A stretch of 64,000 bases of DNA from Maritimibacter sp. (GTDB lineage: Bacteria > Pseudomonadota > Alphaproteobacteria > Rhodobacterales > Rhodobacteraceae): positions 372,001-436,000 of the forward strand of contig NZNT01000015.1 in NCBI GenBank assembly GCA_002695005.1. Reading direction: 5' to 3'. Each line of letters begins with the position of its first letter. Position 1 is the stretch's first letter. Both the position numbers and the translations under genes were made by a program. The notes beneath the pieces were generated by a model. That model saw only the letters and a program-made list of their open reading frames with translations, was not told the origin of the DNA and did no database searches. Below, in pieces: positions 54,846 to 63,778 of the stretch.

Positions 54846-55262
54846 ATGACCGATTACACAGGATTCGAAGGCGACGATTTCAACGGGTTCCGCGCGATCG
54901 ACCGCGAGGGGCCGATCCATATGCTCAATCTCGTGAAGGTGCGCGAGACGGCGACTTACGAGGACGGACGCGAATGCCCCGGGGTCGAGGCCTACAAGGC
55001 CTACGGGCGCGACAGCGCACCGGTCTTTCAGCGCGTGGGCGGGCGGATCGTGTGGTCCGGCAGGATGGAATTCATGCTCATCGGCCCGAGTGACGAGGAC
55101 TGGGATTTCTGTTTCATTGCGGAATATCCGTCGGTCGATGCCTTCGTCGAGATGATCAAGGACCCGGTCTACCGGGAGGCGATGGCGCACCGGCAGGCGG
55201 CGGTGAAGACCTCGCGCCTCATCCGGATGGAGCCGGGCAAGGCCGCCGGCGGCTTCGGCTGA
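54846..55262 (+). CDS. DUF1330 dimeric alpha-beta barrel protein
   Basis: 138 residues. The DUF1330 core is visible: IHMLNLVKVRETATYEDG, GVEAYKAYGRDSAPVFQRVGGRIVW, and DWDFCFIAEYPSVDAFVEMIKDPVYREAMAHR in pieces. Such small proteins form ferredoxin-like dimers; their substrates are not known. A GGAGG site lies near the ATG. The intergenic region after the stop holds an 11-bp repeat array and further repeats. Confidence 0.88.
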   Translation: MTDYTGFEGDDFNGFRAIDREGPIHMLNLVKVRETATYEDGRECPGVEAYKAYGRDSAPVFQRVGGRIVWSGRMEFMLIGPSDEDWDFCFIAEYPSVDAFVEMIKDPVYREAMAHRQAAVKTSRLIRMEPGKAAGGFG

Positions 55263-55277
55263 AACCCCTGAAAATGG

Positions 55278-55332
55278 CCGTGCACGGCGCGTACACAGGC
55301 TGTGCACAAACTGTACATACGCTGTGCATACG
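55278..55332. repeat. Five palindromic RTRCAY cores spaced exactly 11 bp
   Basis: Cores GTGCAC, GTACAC, GTGCAC, GTACAT and GTGCAT start at 55280, 55291, 55302, 55313 and 55324. The last two units match the minus strand of the array at 5242-5285 (GTACATAC followed by GTGCATACG). It begins 16 nt past the DUF1330 stop. Confidence 0.88.
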
Positions 55333-55350
55333 ACCCTGTGCCGGCGTCCG

Positions 55351-55399
55351 CTCTTCTTCGTTTCAGGAAACCTCGGGGGTTTGGGGGCAGCGCCCCCAT
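55351..55399 (+). repeat. GC-rich dispersed repeat, type B copy 3
   Basis: CTCTTCTTCGTTTCAGGAAA leads into CCTCGGGGGTTTGGGGGC and a GGGGGC/GCCCCC hairpin, closely matching 60591-60640. Confidence 0.7.
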
Positions 55400-55402
55400 T
55401 CC

Positions 55403-55430
55403 GCCTGAAATCTCGTCCGAGATTTCAGGC
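55403..55430. other. Perfect 13-bp inverted repeat
   Basis: GCCTGAAATCTCG-TC-CGAGATTTCAGGC, between DUF1330 and the convergent methyltransferase gene. Without a T tract it may be a terminator for the minus-strand gene or part of the repeat cluster. Confidence 0.65.
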
Positions 55431-55471
55431 TCCCAAAGCGCGCGCCCCCGGGCGCGCACCGCTGTCGACCA

Positions 55472-56527
55472 TCACCCCCGGCGGCGGTTGCGTCCCCCGC
55501 GGCGGCCACCGGCCGCGCCGGCCGCGCCCTGGTTCACGGAGTTGAACTTGATCCACTCCGCGCCGTGCGGGTCGTTGTCGAGCAGCATGTTGGCCGCGCG
55601 GATCGCTTCCATCTCCTTGCCCGGCTTGTACCGGGTCGAGCCCAGGCCGAAGAGCGTGACGAAGGTCTCGTCGTCGATGCCCTCGGGCAGGATGATCCCG
55701 GCGGCTTCCACTTCTGCCTTCTTCTCGGCGATCTTGGCTTGCGGGACGGGGAGGGCCAGCGGGTTCATGATGGCCGACGTCATACCGGCGGCGGCGGCCA
55801 TCGGGAGGAAGGCGTTGTTGATGCCGTGACGGTTGGGCAGGCCGAAGGAGATGTTGGACGCGCCGCAGGTAGTGTTCACGCCCAGCTCGTCGCGCAGGCG
55901 ACGCACGAGAGTGAAGACCTGCTTGCCGGCCGTCGCCATCGCACCGATGGGCATGACGAGCGGATCGACCACGATGTCATGGGCCGGGATGCCGAAATCG
56001 GCGGCCCGTTCCACGATCTTCTTGGCCACCGCGAAGCGCACGTCCGGGTCTTCGGAAATCCCGGTGTCATCGTTCGAGATCGCCACCACCGGCACGTTGT
56101 ATTTCGCGATCAGGGGCAGGACGAATTCGAGCCGCTCTTCCTCGCCCGTGACGGAGTTCACGAGAGGGCGACCCTTCGTGACCTTCAGACCGGCTTCCAG
56201 CGCCGCGGGGACCGAGCTGTCGATGCAGAGCGGCACGTCCACCAGCCCCTGCACCAGTTCGAGGATCGCCGTCATCAGGGGCGGCTCGGTCTCGTTCGGG
56301 TTGGGGTTGGAGTTGTAGACGACGCCCGCGTTCACATCGAGCACGGTGGCCCCGCAGGCGACCTGCGCCACGGCGTCTTTTTCGACGGTCGAATAATCGC
56401 CCGCCTCAAGCTCGGCGGCGAGCTTCTTGCGACCCGTCGGGTTGATGCGTTCGCCGATCACGCAGAACGGCTCGTCAAAGCCGATGGTGACGGTCTTGGT
56501 CGCGGATTCGAGAACGGTGCGTGTCAT
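55472..56527 (-). CDS. Methyltetrahydrofolate:corrinoid methyltransferase-like protein
   Basis: 351 residues. A pterin-binding TIM barrel is evident: VIGERINPTGRKKLAAEL, GATVLDVNAGV, PLCIDSSVPAALEAGL, LVNSVTGEE, ISNDDTGI and GASNISFGLPNRHGINNAF. These match the MeTr family that moves methyl groups between corrinoid proteins and tetrahydrofolate. A cobalamin-binding partner is not in the window. The last 20 or so residues are Gly/Arg-rich (GGRRGGRNRRRG), unusual for the family. The PF13769-type small gene lies 25 nt upstream on the same strand. Confidence 0.9.
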   Translation of the reverse strand: MTRTVLESATKTVTIGFDEPFCVIGERINPTGRKKLAAELEAGDYSTVEKDAVAQVACGATVLDVNAGVVYNSNPNPNETEPPLMTAILELVQGLVDVPLCIDSSVPAALEAGLKVTKGRPLVNSVTGEEERLEFVLPLIAKYNVPVVAISNDDTGISEDPDVRFAVAKKIVERAADFGIPAHDIVVDPLVMPIGAMATAGKQVFTLVRRLRDELGVNTTCGASNISFGLPNRHGINNAFLPMAAAAGMTSAIMNPLALPVPQAKIAEKKAEVEAAGIILPEGIDDETFVTLFGLGSTRYKPGKEMEAIRAANMLLDNDPHGAEWIKFNSVNQGAAGAAGGRRGGRNRRRG

Positions 56528-56552
56528 TATCTGTCCCTGTGCTGTCCGCGCG

Positions 56553-56849
56553 TCACGCGCGGCCCCCGTTTGAAATCAATGCCTTGAGGCGGTCTTTGTC
56601 ATATTCGGCCTCAAGCCGGGCGGCTTCGGCCTCGGCCACCGCCTGTGGCTCGCCCTCGACCTCGACCGGGCCTTCGCGGCGCCATTCGGCGAGGTAGTCG
56701 TCGGTGCCGGCAAGCCCCGCGCCCATCGCGGCGCGGTCGATGGCCTGTTCGAACCGCTCCGTCAGCGGCCGCTTGGCCGCCGCGCGTCCGCGCCCGACGA
56801 TGACCTGTGCCGGGATGTCGCGCCAATATACGATCGTGACCTGAGCCAT
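56553..56849 (-). CDS. Virulence_fact (PF13769-like) small protein
   Basis: 98 residues from the ATG at 56849 behind GGAGGG. VTIVYWRDIPAQVIVGRGRA, then TERFEQAIDRAAMGAGLAGTDDYLAEW is the conserved pattern of this small family, whose name is historical and says nothing certain about function. It is commonly found beside methyltetrahydrofolate methyltransferase genes, as here, suggesting a role in one-carbon transfer. Confidence 0.85.
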   Translation of the reverse strand: MAQVTIVYWRDIPAQVIVGRGRAAAKRPLTERFEQAIDRAAMGAGLAGTDDYLAEWRREGPVEVEGEPQAVAEAEAARLEAEYDKDRLKALISNGGRA

Positions 56850-57057
56850 GTGCCCTCCGTTTCCCTTCCCATAGCGTATGGGGCGCGTCGCGCAGGCCGG
56901 TTTGCGACGTCTCGCCGCGTGATAACGCCCCCGGAGGCCGCAAGCCACCCGGGCGGGAATGAAAGTTTCGCATGATGATCTTCGCATATCACGAAGCTTG
57001 CCACCGGGACGTGGCGCCACTACCTTGAAGGCAACTCGATATGGAGGGCGTGTAGTC

Positions 57058-58167
57058 ATGGCGCCCAAGCGTCCCGAAGGTGCGGGCGCGTTCCCGAAAG
57101 CGGTCGAGCAGCCCGCGCCGGTCAGGCCGGATCCAGACAGCCTTTATGCCGCACTGGATCTCGGCACCAATAGTTGTCGTATGCTGATTGCCCAGCCGAA
57201 GGGTAATCAGTTTCACGTCGTGGACAGCTTCTCGAAGTCCGTGCAGCTGGGCCAGGGGCTCAGTGCCTCCGGGCGTCTGTCGCGCGCCTCGATCGCGCGC
57301 ACGGTTCAGGCGCTCAAGATCTGTCAGCGCAAGCTCCAGAAGCACGAGGTGAGCCACATGCGCCTCGTCGCGACCGAGGCTTGCCGGCGCGCGGCCAATT
57401 CCCGCGATTTCATGCGCTTCGTACGCCGCGAGACCGGCCTCAGGCTGGAGGTGATCCAGCCGGAGGAGGAGGCGCGGCTCGCCGTGATCTCCTGCGCGCC
57501 GCTCGTCGGGCGCAAGACCGAGCAGCTTCTGGTGGTCGACATCGGCGGCGGCTCGACGGAACTGGTGTGGCTCGACCTGTCCAAAGTCGCCCCCAAGGAC
57601 CGGCAGAAATCCATCATGCGCCTTCACGCGGGCTTCAAGGGCGATCCCGGCCCGTTTCCCGTCGCGCGGGTCGTGGACTGGATCTCGGTCCCGCTGGGCG
57701 TGGCGACTCTGCGCGAACAATTCGACGACGTGGACGACGACGCGGCCCGCTTCGCGCTCATGAGCTGGTATTTCGAAGAGCAGCTGGGCGAGTTCAGCCC
57801 GTTCCACAAGGAGCAGGCGCGCGAAGGGTTCCAGATCATCGGCACCTCCGGCACCGTCACCACGGTCGCGGCCACGCATCTGGGCCTGCGCCGCTATGAC
57901 CGCAACAAGGTCGACGGGCTGCGCATGACCTCGGACCAGATCGACAAGGTGATCCGCGGCTACCTCGCCGCCGGTCCCGAAGGGCGCCGGCAGGACCCGC
58001 GCATCGGCAAGGACCGTCAGGCGCTCATCATGTCCGGGGCGGCGATCCTTCAGGCGCTGTTGCGGGTGTGGCCCACGGATCGGCTTTCCGTGGCCGACCG
58101 GGGGTTGCGCGAGGGGCTGCTCTACGCGCAGATGTCGTCCGACGGCGTTCTGGAAGACTCGATTTAG
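57058..58167 (+). CDS. ppx: Ppx/GppA-family phosphatase
   Basis: 369 residues from the ATG at 57058 with GGAGGG before it. ASKHA-fold motifs are [44 protein letters not shown] and [15 protein letters not shown]. The family hydrolyses polyphosphate ends or pppGpp; the C-terminal HD-type domain of full-length Ppx is absent, as in short alphaproteobacterial forms. rlmE follows after 2 nt. Confidence 0.92.
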   Translation: MAPKRPEGAGAFPKAVEQPAPVRPDPDSLYAALDLGTNSCRMLIAQPKGNQFHVVDSFSKSVQLGQGLSASGRLSRASIARTVQALKICQRKLQKHEVSHMRLVATEACRRAANSRDFMRFVRRETGLRLEVIQPEEEARLAVISCAPLVGRKTEQLLVVDIGGGSTELVWLDLSKVAPKDRQKSIMRLHAGFKGDPGPFPVARVVDWISVPLGVATLREQFDDVDDDAARFALMSWYFEEQLGEFSPFHKEQAREGFQIIGTSGTVTTVAATHLGLRRYDRNKVDGLRMTSDQIDKVIRGYLAAGPEGRRQDPRIGKDRQALIMSGAAILQALLRVWPTDRLSVADRGLREGLLYAQMSSDGVLEDSI

Positions 58168-58169
58168 GC

Positions 58170-58886
58170 ATGGTGAAGAAACCCGGTACCAAAGGCTCCT
58201 CCGGACGGGGGCAACGTGACCTTCGCGTGAAGGTGAAGACCGCGCGCGGGCGCAAGCTGTCCTCGACCCTCTGGCTCGAGCGGCAGTTGAACGACCCCTA
58301 TGTCAAACGGGCGCGCGACGAGGGGTATCGGGGGCGTGCTGCCTTCAAGATCCTCGAAATCGACGACAAGTACCGTTTCCTCGTGCCCGGTGCGCGGGTC
58401 GTGGACCTCGGCTGCGCCCCCGGCGGCTGGCTTCAGGTCGCGGTGGAGCGGGTGAACGCGCTTGGCGAGAAGAAGGGCAAGAAGGTGGGCACCGTGCTGG
58501 GCGTCGATCTTCAGGAAGTGGAGCCGGTCGCCGGGTCCGACGCCTATCAGCTCGACTTCATGGAGGATGACGCGGACGAGAAGGTCAAGGAATGGCTGGG
58601 CGGCAAGGCCGACGGGGTCATGTCCGACATGGCCGCCTCGTCTTCGGGTCACAAACAGACCGACCACCTGCGCATCGTGGCGCTTTGCGAAACGGCGGCC
58701 TATTTCGCCTTCGACGTGCTGGAAGAGGGCGGGACGTTCGTGGCCAAGGTTCTGGCCGGCGGAGCGGAGGGTGACCTCCAGAAACTCCTCAAGCAGAAGT
58801 TCACCAAGGTCGCGAACATGAAGCCGCCCGCGTCGCGCTCCGACAGTTCCGAGAAATTCGTCGTCGCCACAGGGTTTCGCGGGTGA
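58170..58886 (+). CDS. rlmE: 23S rRNA 2'-O-ribose methyltransferase RlmE
   Basis: 238 residues from the ATG at 58170, 2 nt after the ppx stop. The SAM site is [15 protein letters not shown]. The catalytic K-D-K-E set is visible: Lys in [10 protein letters not shown], Asp in [17 protein letters not shown], Lys in FVAKVLAGG, Glu in [11 protein letters not shown]. It methylates U2552 of 23S rRNA. The N-terminus is basic. Confidence 0.95.
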   Translation: MVKKPGTKGSSGRGQRDLRVKVKTARGRKLSSTLWLERQLNDPYVKRARDEGYRGRAAFKILEIDDKYRFLVPGARVVDLGCAPGGWLQVAVERVNALGEKKGKKVGTVLGVDLQEVEPVAGSDAYQLDFMEDDADEKVKEWLGGKADGVMSDMAASSSGHKQTDHLRIVALCETAAYFAFDVLEEGGTFVAKVLAGGAEGDLQKLLKQKFTKVANMKPPASRSDSSEKFVVATGFRG

Positions 58887-59068
58887 GTCGCACGCGCTGC
58901 GCCGCGCGATTGTCTGCCGCCCGGAAACAAACATGGTTAACACCCGTGTATTGACCTCAATATGGCGACGCAAACCCCTGACATTCCATAAAAATTTGGG
59001 TGATCGCGGAAACGTGAGCTAGGCTGGTCTCAAGGTATTTGACCAAATCCGTTTCCAAGGGGGCCAAG

Positions 59069-60583
59069 ATGAAACTGGGATTTTCCACGGGGATACTGTG
59101 TCTCGCCGCGACCACGGCGCTGGCCGCGCCCGAGAACCTGCCGGAGCCGGCGACGGCGGAGATGTTTCCGAAGATCGACATTCAGCAGGCCATGCTTGGG
59201 CGGTCGTTGTTCTTCGACCCGATCCTGGCGGGCAACGAGAACATCGCCTGTTCCACCTGTCACCACCCGAGCCTTGGCACCTCGGACGGCATGTCGCTGT
59301 CCATCGGTGAGGGCGGGGTCGGGCTTGGCCCGGACCGTCGGCTGGGCGCGGGCGAGCATGTCTACGCCCGCATCCCGCGCAACGCGCCCGCGCTGTGGAA
59401 CCGGGGCTCGACGGATTTCCGGACCATGTTCCATGATGGCCGGCTGCAGATCGACGCGACCCGGCCCGAAGGCATCCTCATGCCCGCGGCCCGTGACCTC
59501 GAGCGCCCGGTGATGAGCCCGCTGGCCGCTCAGGCGCTCCTGCCCATCACATCACCCGACGAGATGGCCGGGCAGCATGAGGAGAACCCGACCGCGGCGC
59601 TGGTCGAGAAAATGCGCTTCATGGGCGATGACGGCGCATGGTCCGCCATCGCGGCCAAGGTTGAGACGGTGCCCGAGTACCGCGCGGCGTTCGACTGGAT
59701 CATTGGCCCGGATGAGCCGCTCCACATTACCGATATCGCCAACGCGCTCGCCGCCTTCATGACGTTCGAGTTCCGCTCTACCGACGCCCCCTTCGACCGC
59801 TACCTGCGGGGGGACGAAACCGCGATCACCGGCCTCGCGGCGGAGGGGATGGAGCTGTTTTACGGTGACGCCGGGTGCTCCGGCTGCCACGCGGGCACGT
59901 TCCAGAGCGATCATCAGTTCCACGCCATCGGGATGCCGCAGCTTGGGCCAGGCAAGGCGCAGGTCGCCGACCGGGCCTATGCCGATATCGGGCGCATGGC
60001 GGTCACGGGCGATCCGGCGGATGCCTACAAGTTCCGCACGCCGTCGCTGCGCAACGTGACGCGCACGGCGCCTTACGGCCATGCGGGGGCCTATGCCACG
60101 CTGGAAGCCACGATCCGCCACCATATGAACCCGAAGGACAGCCTCGCGGCCTATCGGATCGATCAGGCCCTGCTCCATGCGGTGACCACGGACCACCCGG
60201 ATACCGAGGCGATGGATGACCCCGAGGAGATGGCGCGCATCGCGGCGGCGATCGAGTTCGAGGGGGTGAATATCACCGAAGACCAGATCCCGGCGCTCAT
60301 CGCCTTTCTGGGAACGCTCGAAGACCCGGTGGCGCTCGCTGGGCGGCTGGGTGTGCCCGACCGCGTGCCGTCGGGGCTGAAGATGGACGAGGTCCGTCCG
60401 CCCGCGCTCGCCACGGCGCCAACGCCGCCGCGCGCCACACCGAGCCCGGCGCGCGTGTTCCGGGCGTTCGCGCAAAGCGGCGAGGTGCCCATCCCGGATC
60501 GCGGGCCGGTACGCCCCGCCGACATCTCGCGCACGGAGCTCGTGCGTGTTGACCGGGAGATTACGGCGCTGCTTTCGCGCTGA
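59069..60583 (+). CDS. Di-heme cytochrome c peroxidase family protein
   Basis: 504 residues from the ATG at 59069 with AAGGGGG upstream. A signal peptide ends TALAA. Two c-type heme sites lie at residues 61 (CSTCH) and 270 (CSGCH), with DRRLGAGEHVYARIPRNAPALWN between them. FRTPSLRNVTRTAPYGHAG is the peroxidase signature. It would reduce H2O2 or act as a MauG-like enzyme in the periplasm. A Pro-rich tail from about residue 455 is extra to the core. It needs the Ccm system encoded in this window. Confidence 0.9.
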   Translation: MKLGFSTGILCLAATTALAAPENLPEPATAEMFPKIDIQQAMLGRSLFFDPILAGNENIACSTCHHPSLGTSDGMSLSIGEGGVGLGPDRRLGAGEHVYARIPRNAPALWNRGSTDFRTMFHDGRLQIDATRPEGILMPAARDLERPVMSPLAAQALLPITSPDEMAGQHEENPTAALVEKMRFMGDDGAWSAIAAKVETVPEYRAAFDWIIGPDEPLHITDIANALAAFMTFEFRSTDAPFDRYLRGDETAITGLAAEGMELFYGDAGCSGCHAGTFQSDHQFHAIGMPQLGPGKAQVADRAYADIGRMAVTGDPADAYKFRTPSLRNVTRTAPYGHAGAYATLEATIRHHMNPKDSLAAYRIDQALLHAVTTDHPDTEAMDDPEEMARIAAAIEFEGVNITEDQIPALIAFLGTLEDPVALAGRLGVPDRVPSGLKMDEVRPPALATAPTPPRATPSPARVFRAFAQSGEVPIPDRGPVRPADISRTELVRVDREITALLSR

Positions 60584-60590
60584 CCGCTCG

Positions 60591-60640
60591 CTCTTCTTCG
60601 CTTTGTTGAGACTTCGGGGGTCGGGGGCTGGCCCCCGATC
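60591..60640 (+). repeat. GC-rich dispersed repeat, type B copy 4
   Basis: CTCTTCTTCGCTTTGTTGAG leads into ACTTCGGGGGTCGGGGGCTGG and CCCCC, 7 nt past the peroxidase stop; same word order as at 55351. Confidence 0.7.
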
Positions 60641-60714
60641 CGCCCACGATGGCGGGAACCGCCGTCGCGGGCTTGCACGGCGCGCGGGGACGCAAGGCCC
60701 CGCGCACAGTCAGA

Positions 60715-61155
60715 TCAGTCCACCTGGTCGACGTAATCGCCGTATCCTTCGGCCTCCATGTCCTCCAGCGCGATGAAGCGCAGGGCGGCGGAGTTGATGC
60801 AGTAGCGCAGGCCGCCCCGGTCGGGCGGGCCGTCGGGGAAAACGTGGCCCAGGTGGCTGTCGCCGTGAGTCGAGCGGACCTCGGTGCGCACCATGCCGAG
60901 CGTGCGGTCGCTCAGTTCGTTGATATGGGCGGGTTCGATGGGCTTGGTGAAGCTGGGCCAGCCGCAGCCCGACTCGTATTTGTCGGACGACGCGAACAGC
61001 GGCTCGCCCGACACGATGTCGACGTAGATGCCCCGCTCCTTGTTATCCAGAAGGGCGCCTGTGCCGGGCCGCTCGGTGCCCGACTGCTGGGTGACGTAGA
61101 ACGACATTTCGTCCAGCGCGGCCACCGCATCGGGGTTCTTTTCGTATTTCGCCAT
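60715..61155 (-). CDS. msrB: Peptide methionine-(R)-S-oxide reductase
   Basis: 146 residues. MsrB repairs R-methionine sulfoxide. The core is clear: [32 protein letters not shown], and the catalytic [13 protein letters not shown]. The two CxxC zinc motifs of many MsrB proteins are missing, so this is the zinc-free form. A CGGAGGA site precedes the ATG. It may share an oxidative-stress role with the peroxidase downstream of it on the other strand. Confidence 0.95.
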   Translation of the reverse strand: MAKYEKNPDAVAALDEMSFYVTQQSGTERPGTGALLDNKERGIYVDIVSGEPLFASSDKYESGCGWPSFTKPIEPAHINELSDRTLGMVRTEVRSTHGDSHLGHVFPDGPPDRGGLRYCINSAALRFIALEDMEAEGYGDYVDQVD

Positions 61156-61278
61156 GTGATCCTCCGTTCTTCAGGAGGAATTTGGGCCTCGCGGCGCGAA
61201 AGTCCAAGCCCGAAGGCTCACTTCCGCGTCACTCGCGGCGCGGGCGCGCGATTTGCCGGGGCTGTCCAAGGGGGATAG

Positions 61279-61368
61279 TGGCGGAGAGACAGGGATTCGA
61301 ACCCTGGGATCCCGTGAAGGATCAACGGTTTTCGAGACCGCCCCGTTCGACCACTCCGGCACCTCTCC
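61279..61368 (-). tRNA. tRNA-Ser (anticodon CGA)
   Basis: Acceptor GGAGAGG/TCTCTCC with discriminator G and encoded CCA, anticodon loop CTCGAAA, a long variable arm typical of serine tRNAs, and T arm CAGGG-TTCGAAT-CCCTG. Confidence 0.95.
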
Positions 61369-61555
61369 GCGGGGGTCTGGCGGGCGATGTAGTGGAAGCT
61401 CGGGACGGGCGCAACCCATATCTTTCTGAAATCCCCGGGCATATCGCCGGTCGCGGAGGATCGCCGGTCGCCTCCCTCTCACAAGAGCGTTTCTTGAGAC
61501 AGGCGGGCAGGGCGTTTAGGTTGTGCCCAGTTGCCTCAGGAAAGGACAGCATCGT

Positions 61556-62386
61556 ATGACCTTCCAACGTCTCATGACCGGCGCCGCCGTCGCGGTCGCC
61601 GCCATTTGTTTCAGCGCCGCGCTCGTCGCGGCGGACCGCGAAACCAGCCGCGAATTCCTTGAAGTGACCGGGTTCGACGTCGCCATCACCTCCATGCAGC
61701 AGGGGGCGATGAACGGGCCGGGCATCGCCGGGGCCGACCCCGACGCCTTCGGGTCGGAGTGGGAGCGGCTGGCCGAAGAGGTGTTCGCGCCCGACGCCAT
61801 GATCGAAGACACGCTCGACATGATGGAAGCGATCATGCCGCAGGAGCTTGTCGCGCATGGTCTGGAGTTTTACGGCTCCGAGTTGGGTCAGCGGCTGGTG
61901 GAGGCCGAGAACGCCTCGCAGACCGTGGCGAGCGAACGCCAAATGGCCGAAGGCGAGATGATCGTCACGCGGCTTGCGGATGAAAACCCAGCCCGGATCG
62001 AGGAATTTCGCCGGATGACACGGGCGATCGGCGGGGTCGAGCAATCGACGCGCGCGATCATCGAGATTCAGCTGCGCTACATGATGGCCGCACAGGCCGC
62101 CGGGGCCTCGGACGTGCGGTTCTCCGAGGCAGAACTGCGCGAGCTTCTGACCGAACAAGCCGACCGGCTGAAAGAGTCGATCTCGATCAGCTCGGTCTTC
62201 GGGTCGGCCTATGTCTATCAGGATTTCAGCGACGAAGAGGTCGTGGCCTATCGTGAGGCGCTGGAGGACCCCGAGATGCAGCAGGTCTATGAGATCCTGA
62301 ACGGCATCCAGTACGAGGTCATGGGCGACCGGTACGAAAAACTCGCGGCCCGTCTGGCCGACCTGTCGCCGCAGACCGACATCTGA
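61556..62386 (+). CDS. DUF2059 periplasmic protein
   Basis: 276 residues from the ATG at 61556 after AAAGGA. A signal peptide ends AALVAA. The DUF2059 pattern (LGLEFYGSELGQRLVEAE-type HGLEFYGSELGQRLVEAE near 103; DFSDEEVVAYREALEDPEMQ near 222) appears twice, suggesting two tandem copies of the domain. The protein is mostly helical. Function is unknown. It converges on the GT2 gene 4 nt after its stop. Confidence 0.82.
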   Translation: MTFQRLMTGAAVAVAAICFSAALVAADRETSREFLEVTGFDVAITSMQQGAMNGPGIAGADPDAFGSEWERLAEEVFAPDAMIEDTLDMMEAIMPQELVAHGLEFYGSELGQRLVEAENASQTVASERQMAEGEMIVTRLADENPARIEEFRRMTRAIGGVEQSTRAIIEIQLRYMMAAQAAGASDVRFSEAELRELLTEQADRLKESISISSVFGSAYVYQDFSDEEVVAYREALEDPEMQQVYEILNGIQYEVMGDRYEKLAARLADLSPQTDI

Positions 62387-62390
62387 GTCG

Positions 62391-63515
62391 TCACATCCGC
62401 GCCGTGGGCGAGGGCGCGGGGCCGCCCGCGGCCTCCTGCGCGGCCAGCGCGGCGGCCACGTCGTCGGGGCCCAGCTCTGCGAGGGGTTTGTCCAGCAGCG
62501 GGGCGAGGAACGGCTCGTCTAGGCCCAGCACATCCTGACCCAGCCGGTGCGACAGGTAGATGCGCAGGCACATGTCGGTTGCGCGCGCCAACACGAAGGG
62601 CGGCACGACCGAGGTGTCCGGCCCGTCGCGGGCCACGGTTTCGCTGCCGTCGGGCGCGACTTTGAGCTGGAAGGCGGGCAGCGTCCGCTTTCCGGTCCAG
62701 TCCGGCATGAATTCCATGATGTAGCGGTTGCGCCGGACGTCGAAAGCCGGGCGGGCCATGATTTGGTCGCGGGCGGACGCGGTCCTGGCCGGGGGCACCC
62801 GCGTTTCGTCACCGTGGGGCACATGGAAGACGAGCTTCGCGTCGAGGTCTTCGCGCGCCGTGCCCGCGCGGGTCAGCCGTTCGTAGAAGTCGTCGTCCTC
62901 CCAGCCGTAGCCGACTTTGAACTCGTTGATCCCGCCGACCTTCGCCAGATCGCTGCGGTGAAGGAAGACGGTGCCGTTGATGTGAATCTCGTGCTTTTCG
63001 ACGATGCGGAAGTTGCCCGCAATGTAGCGGCCCGGCGAGGGCATGTGCTTTTCGAAGAACCCGTCCTTGATGAGGATGTCTCCGTCGATCTTGAGCACCT
63101 TGTCGAACCGGGCGAGCCGCAGGCCCATGTTGAAAGCCGACGGCGAGTGCCACCCTTCGTCGGCCACGAGGCGGGGGATGCGGATGCGCGGATCGGTCAG
63201 GCCGGCGTCCGCGAGCGACTGCGCGACGGGTTCGTCGGAATGCCAGTCCACGATGATGATCTCGTCGATCTCGGGCCGTTCGATCCATGTCGGCAGGGCC
63301 TGAAGCAGGTTCTCGGTCCGGTTGCGCACGGCGGTGACGAAGGTAATGCCCGGTGCGCTTTCGGCAGCGATCGCGGGCACGGGGCCGGAGACGATAGGCG
63401 CCGTTGGAATCGGGGGCCTGGCGGGCAAAGGTGCCTGCGCGGCTTCCGGTGTGGCATGGGCGGGCTTGCCGCGACCCAGGAGTCGTGAGAAAAACGGTTG
63501 CGCGGAACGGGTCAT
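62391..63515 (-). CDS. Glycosyltransferase family 2 protein
   Basis: 374 residues from the ATG at 63515. After a Pro/Ala-rich N-terminus (about 1-55), the GT-A fold begins: ITFVTAVRNRTENLLQALPTWI, EIIIVDWHSDEP, the DxD-like KVLKIDGDILIKDGFF near 140, and GYGWEDDDFYERL near 200, the acceptor-site motif of chondroitin/galactosyl-type enzymes. It may decorate capsule or lipopolysaccharide. No polysaccharide cluster surrounds it. Confidence 0.85.
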   Translation of the reverse strand: MTRSAQPFFSRLLGRGKPAHATPEAAQAPLPARPPIPTAPIVSGPVPAIAAESAPGITFVTAVRNRTENLLQALPTWIERPEIDEIIIVDWHSDEPVAQSLADAGLTDPRIRIPRLVADEGWHSPSAFNMGLRLARFDKVLKIDGDILIKDGFFEKHMPSPGRYIAGNFRIVEKHEIHINGTVFLHRSDLAKVGGINEFKVGYGWEDDDFYERLTRAGTAREDLDAKLVFHVPHGDETRVPPARTASARDQIMARPAFDVRRNRYIMEFMPDWTGKRTLPAFQLKVAPDGSETVARDGPDTSVVPPFVLARATDMCLRIYLSHRLGQDVLGLDEPFLAPLLDKPLAELGPDDVAAALAAQEAAGGPAPSPTARM

Positions 63516-63778
63516 GAAATCTGGGCCTCGTCGGAAATGTACGGGCGGAACCATCCCCATTCGCGCGGGGCGCGTCAACGCCCGGCGCACGCGCTGCAAA
63601 CCCTTGACACAGGGGGCCGGAGCGTCGATACACGCGGCTCCTGCGGCAGGGATTCTCTGCGGCGGGCGAACTCATATGAAACAACGCCCGGATACGGGCG
63701 CGCTGTTCGAGGCCGGGGAGACCCCCGCAAACGCCGGATCGCCGGGGCCACAGAACGCGGGGAAAAAAGGAAGACCCA
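63516..63778. other. 263-bp region upstream of rplU
   Basis: Holds the strong promoter at 63604-63632. The remaining leader of about 140 nt contains no recognised regulator-binding structure. ORFs crossing it look non-coding. Confidence 0.6.
63604..63632 (+). promoter_or_regulatory. Sigma-70 promoter of rplU
   Basis: TTGACA at 63604-63609, a 17-bp spacer, and GATACA at 63627-63632. It is 147 bp before the L21 start codon. The perfect -35 and ideal spacing suit a ribosomal-protein gene. Confidence 0.8.

Noticed and set aside
55169-55459. Small minus-strand protein containing the repeat array
   Set aside because: Its translation comes from the 11-bp repeats and the 3' end of DUF1330; no ribosome site.
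61171-61482. Small protein across tRNA-Ser
   Set aside because: The ORF runs through the tRNA gene and shows no coding signal.
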